NCBI RefSeq assembly: GCF_007570825.1
Contig: NZ_SUNB01000001.1
Coordinates: 2,108,001 to 2,172,000, forward strand
Direction of reading: 5' to 3'
From: Pleionea sediminis
Lineage (GTDB): Bacteria; Pseudomonadota; Gammaproteobacteria; Enterobacterales; Kangiellaceae
Length of the DNA: 64,000 nucleotides
This document shows, in pieces, positions 54,338 to 64,000 of the stretch (its first letter is position 1; each line of letters opens with the position of its first letter). The notes beneath the pieces are model-generated. The model had not been told where the DNA came from and ran no database searches. It was given only the letters and a program-made list of their open reading frames with translations. A program made the translations under genes and the position numbers.

Positions 54338-56563
54338 TTACAGTAGATCTTGAGCGTCAATATCTAATGACCAACGAACTTTACTGGCCAGAGATGATTG
54401 TTCGATTTCATCCATTCTTTCATTTATGGCTGAATGTAAAGCTTTTCGAGACGGGCTGTTCAGTAATAGTTGGAATCGAAAGCGTCCAGCTTTTCGACTA
54501 ATGGTTGATGCAACAGGCCCCAGTACTTCTAATTGATTCATGAATTGAGAAAAGTTTTGTTTTACAAAAGCTAAAAATTCATAGGCCGAATCTTTATTGG
54601 TTGATTCTGAGCGAAATAATGCAACGTAAGTATGTGGAGGTAATTGAGCTTCATTGCGATCGGCGAGTAACTTTGTTGCTAATTGGTGGTAGTCATTTTG
54701 CAACAAAGCCTGAAGTAAGCTGTGTTCTGGATGATGCGTTTGTACGACAACCTCGCCTTTGCGTTCGGCTCGACCAGCTCGGCCGGCGACTTGTGTGATC
54801 AGTTGTGCTGCTCGTTCGGGAGCTCGAAAGTCACTACTAAACAAAGCCCCATCAATATCTAGTATTGCAACAAGTGTTACCTTGGGGAAGTGATGGCCTT
54901 TGGCAATCATTTGTGTACCAACTAATAATTGGGTTTCTCCCTTTTTAGCGGCTTCAATGTAATTTTTCATCGAGTCTTTGCGTCTGGTCGTATCGCGGTC
55001 AATTCGTTGTAATGAGATGTTTGGAAATCGATCCGATAAAAACTTTTCGATGCGTTCGGTGCCTTGTCCCACACTCACCAGCTCGGTGCTGTTGCATTTT
55101 GGGCAGTTGTGAATTTTATTTTGATAGCGGCCACAGTGATGGCATTGCAAATACTCATTATGTTTTGATTGGTGCAGCGTCATATAGCTATCGCAACGGG
55201 TGCAATCGGCAATCCAACCACATTGGTGGCACAATAAAACAGGAGCAAAACCTCTTCGGTTGATAAAGACTAGTACTTGATTGCCCGCTTGAATGTGAGA
55301 TTCAATCGACTTTAGGAGCGGTTGACTAAACCCTTCGATCATTGGTTGGTTTTTACAGTCGAGAAGTTTTATTGTTGGTAAGCTTTGACCGGTCGCCCGC
55401 TGAGTCAACTTGATGTGCCGATATTTGCCAGATAATGCATTGTTGAGTGATTCTAGTGAAGGTGTTGCACTGCCTAATAAAACCGGAATGTTTTCCATTT
55501 GCCCGCGCAATAATGCGATATCTCTGGAAGAGTAGCGAAGTCCATCTTGTTGTTTAAATGAGAGATCGTGCTCTTCATCAATAATGATCATTCCTGGCCA
55601 TTTCAGTGGAGTAAAAATTGCAGATCGGGTACCAATTATAATTCTTAAGGCACCTTCACGTGCTTTTAGCCAGGTGTTTAAGCGTTGTTTGTCGGTGAGT
55701 CCTGAATGAATAACGCCAACATGTCCCGGAAATCTCTGCTCAAATCTTTTAAGTGTTTGTGGTGTCAGACCAATTTCTGGAATAAGTATGAGTACCTGTC
55801 GATTGGTGTTCAGCTGTTCCTCTATCACTTGTAAGTAAACTTCCGTTTTGCCGCTTCCCGTGATTCCCTCTAGTAATGTGGCAACAAATTGGTCATTGGT
55901 TGATGTGACTTCTTTATAAGCTTCTAGCTGTTCTTTATTTAAAGATTTCTTTTCTCCAGTAGTAATCTTTGGTGCTTTAGGAGTAATTAAGTGTTTTTCT
56001 ACCCAGCCCTTTTCGAGGAGGGTTTTGAGGGTCGCCGTTGATATTTCAACGTGTTTTAGCTCGTCCTGGTTGACGGGGTGATTCTCGTTTTCTAGGTAGG
56101 TTAGCGCTTTTTGCTGTTTTACGGCTCTTTTAGACAAGCTCGTTTTTGCTTCTACACCTGTCGGAGTTATGGACCAGAAAATCTCTGGAGACAAGGTGCA
56201 GCTTTCTCCTTTCATGAGTGCATTAGGAAGCGCTGTGGCAAAGCAGTCTCCCAAACTGTGATGATAATATTGCGATACCTTGAAGATGAGGTCCCAAAGT
56301 GTATTTTGCGGAATAACAGGATGTTCATCGATAATTAGATTAGCTGGCTTGAGCTTGTTTTCCGGTAGGTCGGTAGTATTCGGCTGGTCAACAATGATAC
56401 CAATAAGCTCTTGTTTTCCAAAGGGAACCTTTACCCGACGACCAATGTATGCACCAGGTTGAGCCACCTGATAGGTGAACAGTCGACGGAGCGGTACTGG
56501 AAGGGCAACTGTTATTAGGTTTTGGCTCAAAGTTCTGACATCGGCTTTTTTATTGTGGGTCAA
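54338..56563 (-). CDS. priA: Primosomal protein N' (replication restart helicase PriA)
   Basis: This 741-residue helicase restarts stalled replication forks. Walker A is GITGSGKTEVYL near residue 235, the DEAH-like box is IIDEEHDLSFKQQ, and the zinc-binding cysteines are in CHQCGWIADCTRCD and CHHCGRYQNKIHNCPKC. The start is uncertain: a TTG at 56563 opens the frame, but homology to E. coli PriA begins near VALPVPL, so a TTG at 56530 is possible. It diverges from rpmE. Confidence 0.96.
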   Translation of the reverse strand: MTHNKKADVRTLSQNLITVALPVPLRRLFTYQVAQPGAYIGRRVKVPFGKQELIGIIVDQPNTTDLPENKLKPANLIIDEHPVIPQNTLWDLIFKVSQYYHHSLGDCFATALPNALMKGESCTLSPEIFWSITPTGVEAKTSLSKRAVKQQKALTYLENENHPVNQDELKHVEISTATLKTLLEKGWVEKHLITPKAPKITTGEKKSLNKEQLEAYKEVTSTNDQFVATLLEGITGSGKTEVYLQVIEEQLNTNRQVLILIPEIGLTPQTLKRFEQRFPGHVGVIHSGLTDKQRLNTWLKAREGALRIIIGTRSAIFTPLKWPGMIIIDEEHDLSFKQQDGLRYSSRDIALLRGQMENIPVLLGSATPSLESLNNALSGKYRHIKLTQRATGQSLPTIKLLDCKNQPMIEGFSQPLLKSIESHIQAGNQVLVFINRRGFAPVLLCHQCGWIADCTRCDSYMTLHQSKHNEYLQCHHCGRYQNKIHNCPKCNSTELVSVGQGTERIEKFLSDRFPNISLQRIDRDTTRRKDSMKNYIEAAKKGETQLLVGTQMIAKGHHFPKVTLVAILDIDGALFSSDFRAPERAAQLITQVAGRAGRAERKGEVVVQTHHPEHSLLQALLQNDYHQLATKLLADRNEAQLPPHTYVALFRSESTNKDSAYEFLAFVKQNFSQFMNQLEVLGPVASTISRKAGRFRFQLLLNSPSRKALHSAINERMDEIEQSSLASKVRWSLDIDAQDLL

Positions 56564-56735
56564 TGGTATGCATTCCGTAAAATATGTAAAGGGGAAAGCG
56601 AATCTTGGTGGGACTTTTTAATGGAGGTTGAATTTACACCAGTGGGGGAGTATGATCGCGCGTCCCCTAACTGGGTGGATGGTGTTTGTTTCAACCTGAA
56701 GCGAATAGCGATCCACAACAAAGAGAGAAAGTATT

Positions 56736-56951
56736 ATGAAAGAAGGTATTCATCCTAAGTATGAAACCATTACTGCTTCTTGCAGCTGTGGTAACAAGAT
56801 TGAAGTTGGTTCGACTCTTTGCAAAGACATTTCACTTGATGTTTGTTCTGCATGTCACCCATTTTTCACTGGTAAACAGAAAATCGTTGATACTGGTGGT
56901 CGAGTTGATCGCTTCCGTAAGCGTTTTGGAAGCCGAGGCGGAAAGAAGTAA
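56736..56951 (+). CDS. rpmE: 50S ribosomal protein L31 (zinc form)
   Basis: This 71-residue protein has the four zinc-binding cysteines of the C+ form: C16, C18, C37 and C40 (TASCSCGN and [15 protein letters not shown]). It continues with [16 protein letters not shown] zinc-containing L31 is usually replaced by a zinc-free paralogue under zinc starvation. It diverges from priA, a common arrangement. Confidence 0.97.
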   Translation: MKEGIHPKYETITASCSCGNKIEVGSTLCKDISLDVCSACHPFFTGKQKIVDTGGRVDRFRKRFGSRGGKK

Positions 56952-56969
56952 TTCTTGCCATCCAGCTAT

Positions 56970-56997
56970 AAAAAAGGCGCCAAATGGCGCCTTTTTT
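56970..56997 (+). terminator. Rho-independent terminator of rpmE
   Basis: AAAAAAGGCGCC and GGCGCCTTTTTT form a perfect stem around AAAT, ending in a T run. The A run before it would also serve the opposite strand (mrcA). Confidence 0.93.
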
Positions 56998-57051
56998 GTG
57001 CTCTTAAGCTTTGCTTTTCTTAATTTCAGCGTCTGTTTTACTCACCGATGA

Positions 57052-59580
57052 TCAGAAAATATCTCCGAAAGGATCGTCGATAGGTTTTTCTTCGACCTCT
57101 TCTTTTTCGGGCACAAACTCTGTTCTAAATACTTCGAAAATAGCTTTCTCTGTTGCGCTGTTGGCAAGTTTGCCTGTTTTAGGATCTATTCTCGCAGTAA
57201 CAATGCCAGGAGGTTGAGACATTGTGTTTTGGGGCTTATTTTCTAGCGCAACTTCCATAAACTTTTGCCACACAGGTAGGGCTGCTCGACCACCCCACTC
57301 GCCATTACCAAGAGACAGGGAGTAATCTGCAAATCCAACCCAGGCAGTAGCCACAAAATCACCATTGTACCCAGAAAACCAGGCATCTTTCGCATCATTG
57401 GTTGTTCCTGTTTTTCCGCCAAGATCGTTTCGTCGTAAAAGAGGACTTCCACTGTTGTAAAGAGTTCGCCAAGCGGTGCCTCGATGTATAACGTCTTTCA
57501 TCATACTATTAACGATAAAGACGTTACGCTCATCGATCACTCTGGGAGCCATTTTCTCTTCATCAATGGGAAGTTTAGGTAATGCCTCTAGAGGTATTAA
57601 CATCGGATCTTGAGCTCCCGATACCAACGACTCATCGGTTGTTGGTTGAGAATTTAAACTGCTTTTATTGGCAACCTCTTGAGAGGCCTGCTCTTCAATT
57701 TTTTCTAAGATATCTTCGCATTCTTTACACACCTGTATCGGCTCTGCTTGGAAGAGTACATCTTGATTAGGTGTTTCAATACGTTCGATAAAGTAGGGTT
57801 CTATTTTATATCCGCCATTTGCAAAAATTGCATAGCCTTTGGCGACTTCGAGAGGAGTGAAGCTGGCACTTCCCAGGGCAAGTGAGTTATAGGGTTCCAT
57901 ATACTCGTCGGGAAAGCCTAATTTTATCAAGTAGTCCTCTGCAAACTTCGGATTAATCGCATTAATCAGGCGTATTGAAATAGAGTTGTTAGAAAACCTG
58001 AGGGCGTCCCTTAAACGGGTAGGGCCTTTGTAGTTACCGCTGTCATTTTTGGGGCGCCAAAAATCCTCTGCTGTGACATCAAACTCAGTAAAGGGGGCAT
58101 CCATTAATACACTTGCTGCGGTGTATCCTTTTTCAAGTGCCGCCGAATAAATGAATGGTTTTATATTTGATCCAGGTTGTCGTCTGGCTTGAGTCACCAT
58201 ATTAAATTGATTCAAATTAAAGTCATAACCTCCAACTAAGGCCTCAACCGCTCCGGTTTCTGGCTTTAGGGCGACGAACCCGCCCGTTACATCAGGTACT
58301 TGGCTGAGCTCTAGCTGATCTTCCGAATTTAATATGGTTCGAATGACGTCACCTGGTTTCAATACCTCGCTGACAGTCTTCGGTTTAGAACCTTTTCTAT
58401 CTTGATTTATGAATGGTGCTGCCCACTCTATGCCTTCCCACAGAATATTCTTTTCCTCACCTTGTTGAGTTAACACTGTGGCCATTTTGTTTTCGTCATC
58501 AATAGAAATAACTATCGCGGGATACAACTCTGCGGCAAAAGGAAGGCTCTCTAGAAAGTCGACTTTTTCATCCAGAGTCATGTCACTCATTGCTTCCAAT
58601 ACTTGTTCTGGACCACGATAACCGTGTCTACGATCGTACTCGCGTAAACTTTTTCTTAATGCTTTTTGGGCTGCGAGTTGGTATTCGTTGTTTAATGTTG
58701 TGTAAATTCGGTAGCCATTGTTATAAGCGTCTTCTCGACCAAAACGCTCAATCATTTCGCGACGCACCATTTCTGCTAAGTAAGGCGCTGATAATGAGAC
58801 ATCAGTTCCATGCTTGCGTGAGTTAATAGGTTTTTTGATCGTTTCTTCGTAAGCTTCTTCAGAGATGTATCCTTCAGCCAACATTCGACCCAACACGTGA
58901 TTGCGTCTGTTTTCTGCATTATCTGGGTTAGAAATAGGGTTATAAATCGATTCGCCTTTTGGTATTCCTGCAAGAATGGCGACTTCATCGAGCTCCAGTT
59001 CAGACAATTCTTTACCGAAATAGACTTGCGCTGCAGCACCCAGCCCATAAGCGCGATGACTAAAGTGGGCTTTGTTAATGAAGAGTTCGAGAATCTGATC
59101 TTTTGATATTTCAGATTCTATTTTCCATGCTAGAAAAATTTCTCTGAATTTTCTGGTAAAAGTTTTTTTTCGGTTCAAATAGACATTCCGAGCAACGAGT
59201 TGGGTGATTGTACTTGCACCCTGACTACGTGTTCCCGTTGTGACATTGGTCACAATTGCACGAAAAACTCCCCAAAAATCAACGCCTGAGTGCTCGTAAA
59301 ATCTTTTATCTTCTGTTGCAATAAGTGCGTCGATAAATGTTTGCGGTACCTCTTCAAGAGTGACCGGTATACGTCGCTTATCTCCGAACTCTGCCAATAG
59401 ATCTCCAGAGTGGCTATAGACAGTCATTGGAGTTTGCAGACGTATTTCTCGAATGGAATCGACATTGGGAAGGTTTGGGCCAAGGTAGAGATAAAGCCCT
59501 CCGAACCCCATAAACCCGGCGATTGCGAAAAGGATCGCATAATATCCGCTTTTATTTAATGCTTTCAGTAGATATTTCAT
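57052..59580 (-). CDS. mrcA: Penicillin-binding protein 1A
   Basis: This 842-residue class A enzyme builds peptidoglycan. It has an N-terminal membrane helix (YAILFAIAGFMGFGGLYLYLG), a glycosyltransferase domain (ATEDKRFYEHSGVDFWGV; GASTITQLVARNVYL) and a transpeptidase domain. The catalytic serine is S471 in PGSNIKPF, with SNN in RFSNNSIS and the KTG motif in GGKTGTTNDAKDAWF. ATG at 59580 is preferred to a TTG at 59589. It diverges from pilMNOPQ, a conserved arrangement. Confidence 0.96.
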   Translation of the reverse strand: MKYLLKALNKSGYYAILFAIAGFMGFGGLYLYLGPNLPNVDSIREIRLQTPMTVYSHSGDLLAEFGDKRRIPVTLEEVPQTFIDALIATEDKRFYEHSGVDFWGVFRAIVTNVTTGTRSQGASTITQLVARNVYLNRKKTFTRKFREIFLAWKIESEISKDQILELFINKAHFSHRAYGLGAAAQVYFGKELSELELDEVAILAGIPKGESIYNPISNPDNAENRRNHVLGRMLAEGYISEEAYEETIKKPINSRKHGTDVSLSAPYLAEMVRREMIERFGREDAYNNGYRIYTTLNNEYQLAAQKALRKSLREYDRRHGYRGPEQVLEAMSDMTLDEKVDFLESLPFAAELYPAIVISIDDENKMATVLTQQGEEKNILWEGIEWAAPFINQDRKGSKPKTVSEVLKPGDVIRTILNSEDQLELSQVPDVTGGFVALKPETGAVEALVGGYDFNLNQFNMVTQARRQPGSNIKPFIYSAALEKGYTAASVLMDAPFTEFDVTAEDFWRPKNDSGNYKGPTRLRDALRFSNNSISIRLINAINPKFAEDYLIKLGFPDEYMEPYNSLALGSASFTPLEVAKGYAIFANGGYKIEPYFIERIETPNQDVLFQAEPIQVCKECEDILEKIEEQASQEVANKSSLNSQPTTDESLVSGAQDPMLIPLEALPKLPIDEEKMAPRVIDERNVFIVNSMMKDVIHRGTAWRTLYNSGSPLLRRNDLGGKTGTTNDAKDAWFSGYNGDFVATAWVGFADYSLSLGNGEWGGRAALPVWQKFMEVALENKPQNTMSQPPGIVTARIDPKTGKLANSATEKAIFEVFRTEFVPEKEEVEEKPIDDPFGDIF

Positions 59581-59739
59581 TGGGCACAAACTATATATTT
59601 AGTGTTCAGATTATGATTTTGACACAGTATATCGTTTAATAGTTGCATTAGGATATTTTTTTTGGAAAAAAGGTGAAATATCGGACAGTTAGCGCTATTA
59701 TTTAATGTGAATACACACGTAAGTAGTGTAAATATATAA

Positions 59740-60827
<1,088 letters not shown>

Positions 60828-60828
<1 letters not shown>

Positions 60829-61400
60829 TGGCTCGCGTAAATTTACTCCCATGGCGGGAAGAACTTCGAAAAGAAAAGCAAAAGCAATTTCTGAGTGTCT
60901 TAATCTTAGTATTTATTCTCGGTGGCGTCGTTGTATTTGCTTACAAATACACAGTAGGTCTGCAGATAGATGCGCAAGAGAGACGCAATAGTTTTTTGGA
61001 AACTGAAATTCGGAAATTGGATGAACAAATAAAGGAAATTGAGAAGTTGGAAGAAGAGCGACGTCGACTCATAGAGCGAATGCAAATGATTACGAATCTG
61101 CAGAAAAGTCGTCCTAAAGTTGTACATATTTTTGATGAACTTGTACGTGCAATTCCGGAAGGTTTGAATTTGAAGTCGATTAAAAGAACAGGTGACAAGC
61201 TCGTAATCAATGGTACCGCAGAGTCAGCACAGCGCGTGACAGCTTTTATGAGGAAAATCGATGAGTCTGAATGGTTTGAGAGTGGAAGCCTTAAAGATAT
61301 CGATACGGACTCGGATTATGGTGCTAGTCGCAAAGCGTTTTCCCTGACGATCAAAGAAGCTTCGCTATCTGATTCGAAAGAGGGTGCGGGCAATGAGTAG
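60828..61400 (+). CDS. pilN: Type IV pilus protein PilN
   Basis: This 190-residue bitopic protein begins with ARVNLLPWREELRKEKQK, the conserved PilM-binding segment. A membrane helix (FLSVLILVFILGGVVVFAYKY), a coiled coil and a ferredoxin-like periplasmic domain follow. It pairs with PilO and overlaps it by 8 bases. Confidence 0.97.
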
Positions 61401-62016
61401 TTTGCAAGATTTTAAACTTGAAGATTTAGATGTAAACAACATGGGAGTTTGGCCAACTCCGGTAAAGGCTGTTTTCGGAGCAATAGTCTTCATTCTGGTT
61501 GTTGTTGGAGGTTACGTCTTATTTGTGAGCGATGACGAAGATGCTTTGGCTGCAGCAAAAAACACTGAGCGAGAATTAAAGCAAAGCTTCGAAACTAAGC
61601 AGCGCAAAGCTGTTCATTTGGATGCATATCGGGATCAAATGAAACGGATTCAAAATTCTTTTGAGTCATTGTTAAAACAGCTACCTCAAAGCAGTGAAGT
61701 TCCAGGACTTGTTGATGAAATATCTTACGCGATCACTGGTGCGGGATTAGAACTCGATAATATTTCTCTCAAAGGTGAAATTGCGAAAGAAATTTATTTT
61801 GAAGAGCCATTAGATATCATTATTTCCGGTGGCTATCATCAAATCGCTGAGTTTGTTAGCCGTGTCTCGAACATGCCGCGGATTGTTACTTTACATGATT
61901 TTGAAATCAGCAATACCGGCAGGGAAGTGTTCGGTACTGAAGGTGAAATGATGTTAAAGATGACGATTACTGCAAAGACCTATCGTTACGATGAAGGTGG
62001 GGAGGTTCAGCAGTGA
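61393..62016 (+). CDS. pilO: Type IV pilus protein PilO
   Basis: This protein of about 207 residues has the N-terminal segment MSSLQDFKLEDLDVNNMGVWPTPVKAVFG, a membrane helix (AIVFILVVVGGYVLFV), a coiled coil, and a periplasmic domain resembling that of PilN. The ATG overlaps the pilN stop by 8 bases; a GTG at 61384 is also in frame. It forms the PilN-PilO alignment subcomplex. Confidence 0.95.
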   Translation: MSSLQDFKLEDLDVNNMGVWPTPVKAVFGAIVFILVVVGGYVLFVSDDEDALAAAKNTERELKQSFETKQRKAVHLDAYRDQMKRIQNSFESLLKQLPQSSEVPGLVDEISYAITGAGLELDNISLKGEIAKEIYFEEPLDIIISGGYHQIAEFVSRVSNMPRIVTLHDFEISNTGREVFGTEGEMMLKMTITAKTYRYDEGGEVQQ

Positions 62017-62552
62017 AATACAAAATAGCACTAATTTTTATGTCTTCATTTGTGCTTTGGGGCTGTAGTGAATCGACAGACGATTTGCAGGAGTGGGTTG
62101 AATCTGTGAAAGCTAAGCCCGCTGGTCCTATCGAACCGATGCCTGAGGTTAAAGCTGCTCCATCATTTGAATATAAAGCTCATGATTTAAAAAGTCCTTT
62201 CGCAGAGCTCTCTTCTGAAGTTGAAAAAGAATTACTGGTTATTGCTGAGCAATGCGATGTTGAGTTGCAACCTGATCCAGATAGGACGCGTGAAGATCTC
62301 GAACGTTTCTCTTTAGATTCAATGGAAATGGTGGGTGCAATGTTTAAGGGCGATTCAAACTGGGGGCTCATAAAAATGACTGGCGGACCCTCTGCAGGAA
62401 AAGTATTTAGAGTAGCAACTGGAAATTATGTTGGTGTCGATCACGGTAAAATTGTGGATATCAACGAGTTCCGAATAATGGTGGAAACACTCGTTCCGGA
62501 TGGGCAAGGCTGCTGGGAAAAGCGTGTGGTTAATTTAGCCTTAAATGAGTGA
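62013..62552 (+). CDS. pilP: Type IV pilus lipoprotein PilP
   Basis: This 179-residue lipoprotein (FMSSFVLWGCSES; lipidated Cys near residue 18) links the PilN/PilO subcomplex to the secretin PilQ. The C-terminal domain (WGLIKMTGGPSAGKVFRVATGNYVGVDHGKIVDINE) is the beta-sandwich that binds PilQ. Its start overlaps pilO by 4 bases. Confidence 0.95.
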   Translation: MKYKIALIFMSSFVLWGCSESTDDLQEWVESVKAKPAGPIEPMPEVKAAPSFEYKAHDLKSPFAELSSEVEKELLVIAEQCDVELQPDPDRTREDLERFSLDSMEMVGAMFKGDSNWGLIKMTGGPSAGKVFRVATGNYVGVDHGKIVDINEFRIMVETLVPDGQGCWEKRVVNLALNE

Positions 62553-62574
62553 TTGAAGCATCAGGAGACAACAA

Positions 62575-64000
62575 ATGTTAAAGTTTAATTCGAGTAATCA
62601 AGCAATGAAAAATATAATCAAAAGAGGTTCTTTGTTTTTATGTTTGATGGTTACTTCGATTGCAAGTAAGGCTAATGATCTCAATTCAATTAACTTTAAT
62701 GTTCTCCCTGGGGACAAAGTTGAATTGCGTTTCAATATGTCTGAAACACCATCTACGCCAAGAGAGTTTTCAACGGAAAATCCCGCTCGCCTTGCTTTTG
62801 ATTTTCAAAATACGTCGGTAAAACTTGCGGAAAAAACTTTGCCCGTATCTGTGGGAGCAACTCGAAGCGTTACGGCGGTTGAAGCCCAAGGTCGTACGCG
62901 GGTTGTCATTAACTTAGTAGAAAGTGTTGCTTATTCTACGCGTATCGATGGCACCGATTTCGTCGTGACCGTTGGAGAACCTAAAGCAGCGAATATTTCA
63001 ACTTCTTCACCAACGAGTTCTTCAGGAGCCTCGAGGCAAGTTGCGTCCAATGTAAAGCAAATCGAAGGAATTGATTTCCGTCGAGGCGATCAGGGGGAAG
63101 GTCGTGTAATTATTGATTTAAGCAATCCAAACATTGGTATCGATTTACGCCAAGAAGGTCGAGACGTGGTTGCTGATTTTGTTGGTGTTGATATACCAGC
63201 TGAGCTCATCCGTAAACTGGACGTTATTGATTTTGCAACCCCGGCAAAGATTATAGAGACCATGCAAGTTGGCGGAAATGTGCGTTTGATTGTCAAAACA
63301 GCAAATGAATTCGAGTTTCTTGCCTACCAAGCAGAAGACAAATATACCATTGAGTTAAAGCCGTTGACTCCCGAAGAGGTCGAGCGAAAGCGACGTCAAG
63401 AACCTCAATATACCGGTGAGAGAATGTCTTTGACATTTCAGGACATCACTGTTCGCGCGGTTTTGCAATTAATTGCTGATATAGCAAACGTTAATATGGT
63501 GACCAGCGATACGGTAACTGGTTCAATTACACTGCAATTGCAAAATGTTCCCTGGGATCAGGCGTTGGATATTATCTTGAAAACAAAAGGTCTTGATAAA
63601 CGTCAAAACGGTAATGTTCTTCTTATTGCCCCTGCAGATGAAATTGCAGCTCGAGAAGCATTGGAGTTGCAGTCTGAGCAGCAAGTGGAACAATTAGCAC
63701 CTCTAAGAAGTGAATTTATTCAAGTTAACTACGCAAAAGCGGCAACCTTGATGGGGATTATTCAAGGTGAAAAAACGTCATTTCTTTCTGAAAGAGGTAG
63801 CATCACGATTGACGCGCGAACGAACACTTTGATGGTTAGAGATACCATTAAGAAGCTAGATGAAGTGCGTCAGCTCGTTCGAACCTTAGACATTCCGGTT
63901 CGCCAAGTGATGATTGAGTCAAGAATTGTCGTTGCTGATGATGGTGTCAACGAAGAGTTGGGTGTCAGGTTTGGTGTTCATAATACAGCTGACAGTAATC
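62575..64000 (+). CDS. pilQ: Type IV pilus secretin PilQ, truncated at the window edge
   Basis: The frame is open to the right edge, giving at least 475 residues. A signal peptide-like start (GSLFLCLMVTSIASKA) is followed by N-terminal AMIN domains that bind peptidoglycan (LNSINFNVLPGDKVELRFNMS; IEGIDFRRGDQGEGRVIIDL). A secretin/STN domain (MSLTFQDITVRAVLQLIADIANVNMV) and the start of an N1-like domain follow. The secretin core is outside the window. The ATG has CAGGAGACAACAA upstream. It is the outer-membrane exit pore of the pilus. Confidence 0.96.
   Translation, partial: MLKFNSSNQAMKNIIKRGSLFLCLMVTSIASKANDLNSINFNVLPGDKVELRFNMSETPSTPREFSTENPARLAFDFQNTSVKLAEKTLPVSVGATRSVTAVEAQGRTRVVINLVESVAYSTRIDGTDFVVTVGEPKAANISTSSPTSSSGASRQVASNVKQIEGIDFRRGDQGEGRVIIDLSNPNIGIDLRQEGRDVVADFVGVDIPAELIRKLDVIDFATPAKIIETMQVGGNVRLIVKTANEFEFLAYQAEDKYTIELKPLTPEEVERKRRQEPQYTGERMSLTFQDITVRAVLQLIADIANVNMVTSDTVTGSITLQLQNVPWDQALDIILKTKGLDKRQNGNVLLIAPADEIAAREALELQSEQQVEQLAPLRSEFIQVNYAKAATLMGIIQGEKTSFLSERGSITIDARTNTLMVRDTIKKLDEVRQLVRTLDIPVRQVMIESRIVVADDGVNEELGVRFGVHNTADSN

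Overview
The window looks like a chromosomal segment of a low-GC (about 40%, estimated by eye), aerobic or facultative gammaproteobacterium with type IV pili. Several blocks are core gammaproteobacterial synteny: hslVU-DUF971-ubiE-ubiJ-ubiB-tatABC, priA/rpmE and mrcA/pilMNOPQ. Sequence character suggests something near Kangiella/Aliikangiella, but this is an inference from protein style and not a proven placement. I see no rRNA, tRNA, insertion sequence, prophage or CRISPR array.

Layout. 1-3 kb: the end of a PrrB/RegB-type sensor kinase, its PrrA/RegA-type regulator, and a convergent TonB-dependent receptor whose upstream region carries a textbook PrrA-type dyad. 3.3-9.6 kb: metabolic and housekeeping genes (mdh, yccF, kbl-tdh threonine catabolism, an ElaA-like acetyltransferase, glpE) and a membrane coiled-coil protein of unknown role. 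9.6-14.1 kb: a FliL-like protein, ubiCA and plsB. 14.1-18.3 kb: two genes of the exosortase-A-associated type (PLP decarboxylase and acyl-CoA ligase) and a divergent VanZ-like membrane protein. 18.3-28.2 kb: a mixed set with endonuclease V, alkaline phosphatase, VOC and YceI proteins, an S9 peptidase fused to Sel1 repeats, lipoproteins, ldhA and a membrane-bound LuxR-type regulator.

28.4-31.4 kb is the most interesting accessory locus. Four tightly packed genes encode an exported thioredoxin-like protein, a DUF4266 lipoprotein ending in GGGCGCN, a DUF3570 envelope protein and an ApbE-type FMN transferase. The DUF3570 protein carries a DSLTGASPS stretch that resembles the ApbE flavinylation motif, so the locus may build an outer-envelope flavoprotein redox system. 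31.4-35.4 kb: a LysR regulator diverges from a small membrane protein, an SbtA-like bicarbonate permease and purEK. PurK consumes bicarbonate, so the permease may feed purine synthesis directly.

35.4-43.6 kb: hpf-like, tatCBA, hinT, ubiB-ubiJ-ubiE, DUF971 and hslUV, all on the minus strand, with a sigma-32-like promoter before hslV. 43.7-51.7 kb interrupts the usual hslV/SPOR-argS-priA order with a TIGR02647 gene, rapA, a cold-shock gene, a lipoprotein joining a zinc-protease motif to a SASA esterase domain, and a renalase-like oxidoreductase. 51.8-64 kb: a SPOR protein, argS, priA, rpmE, mrcA, and the pilMNOPQ alignment/secretin operon running off the right edge.
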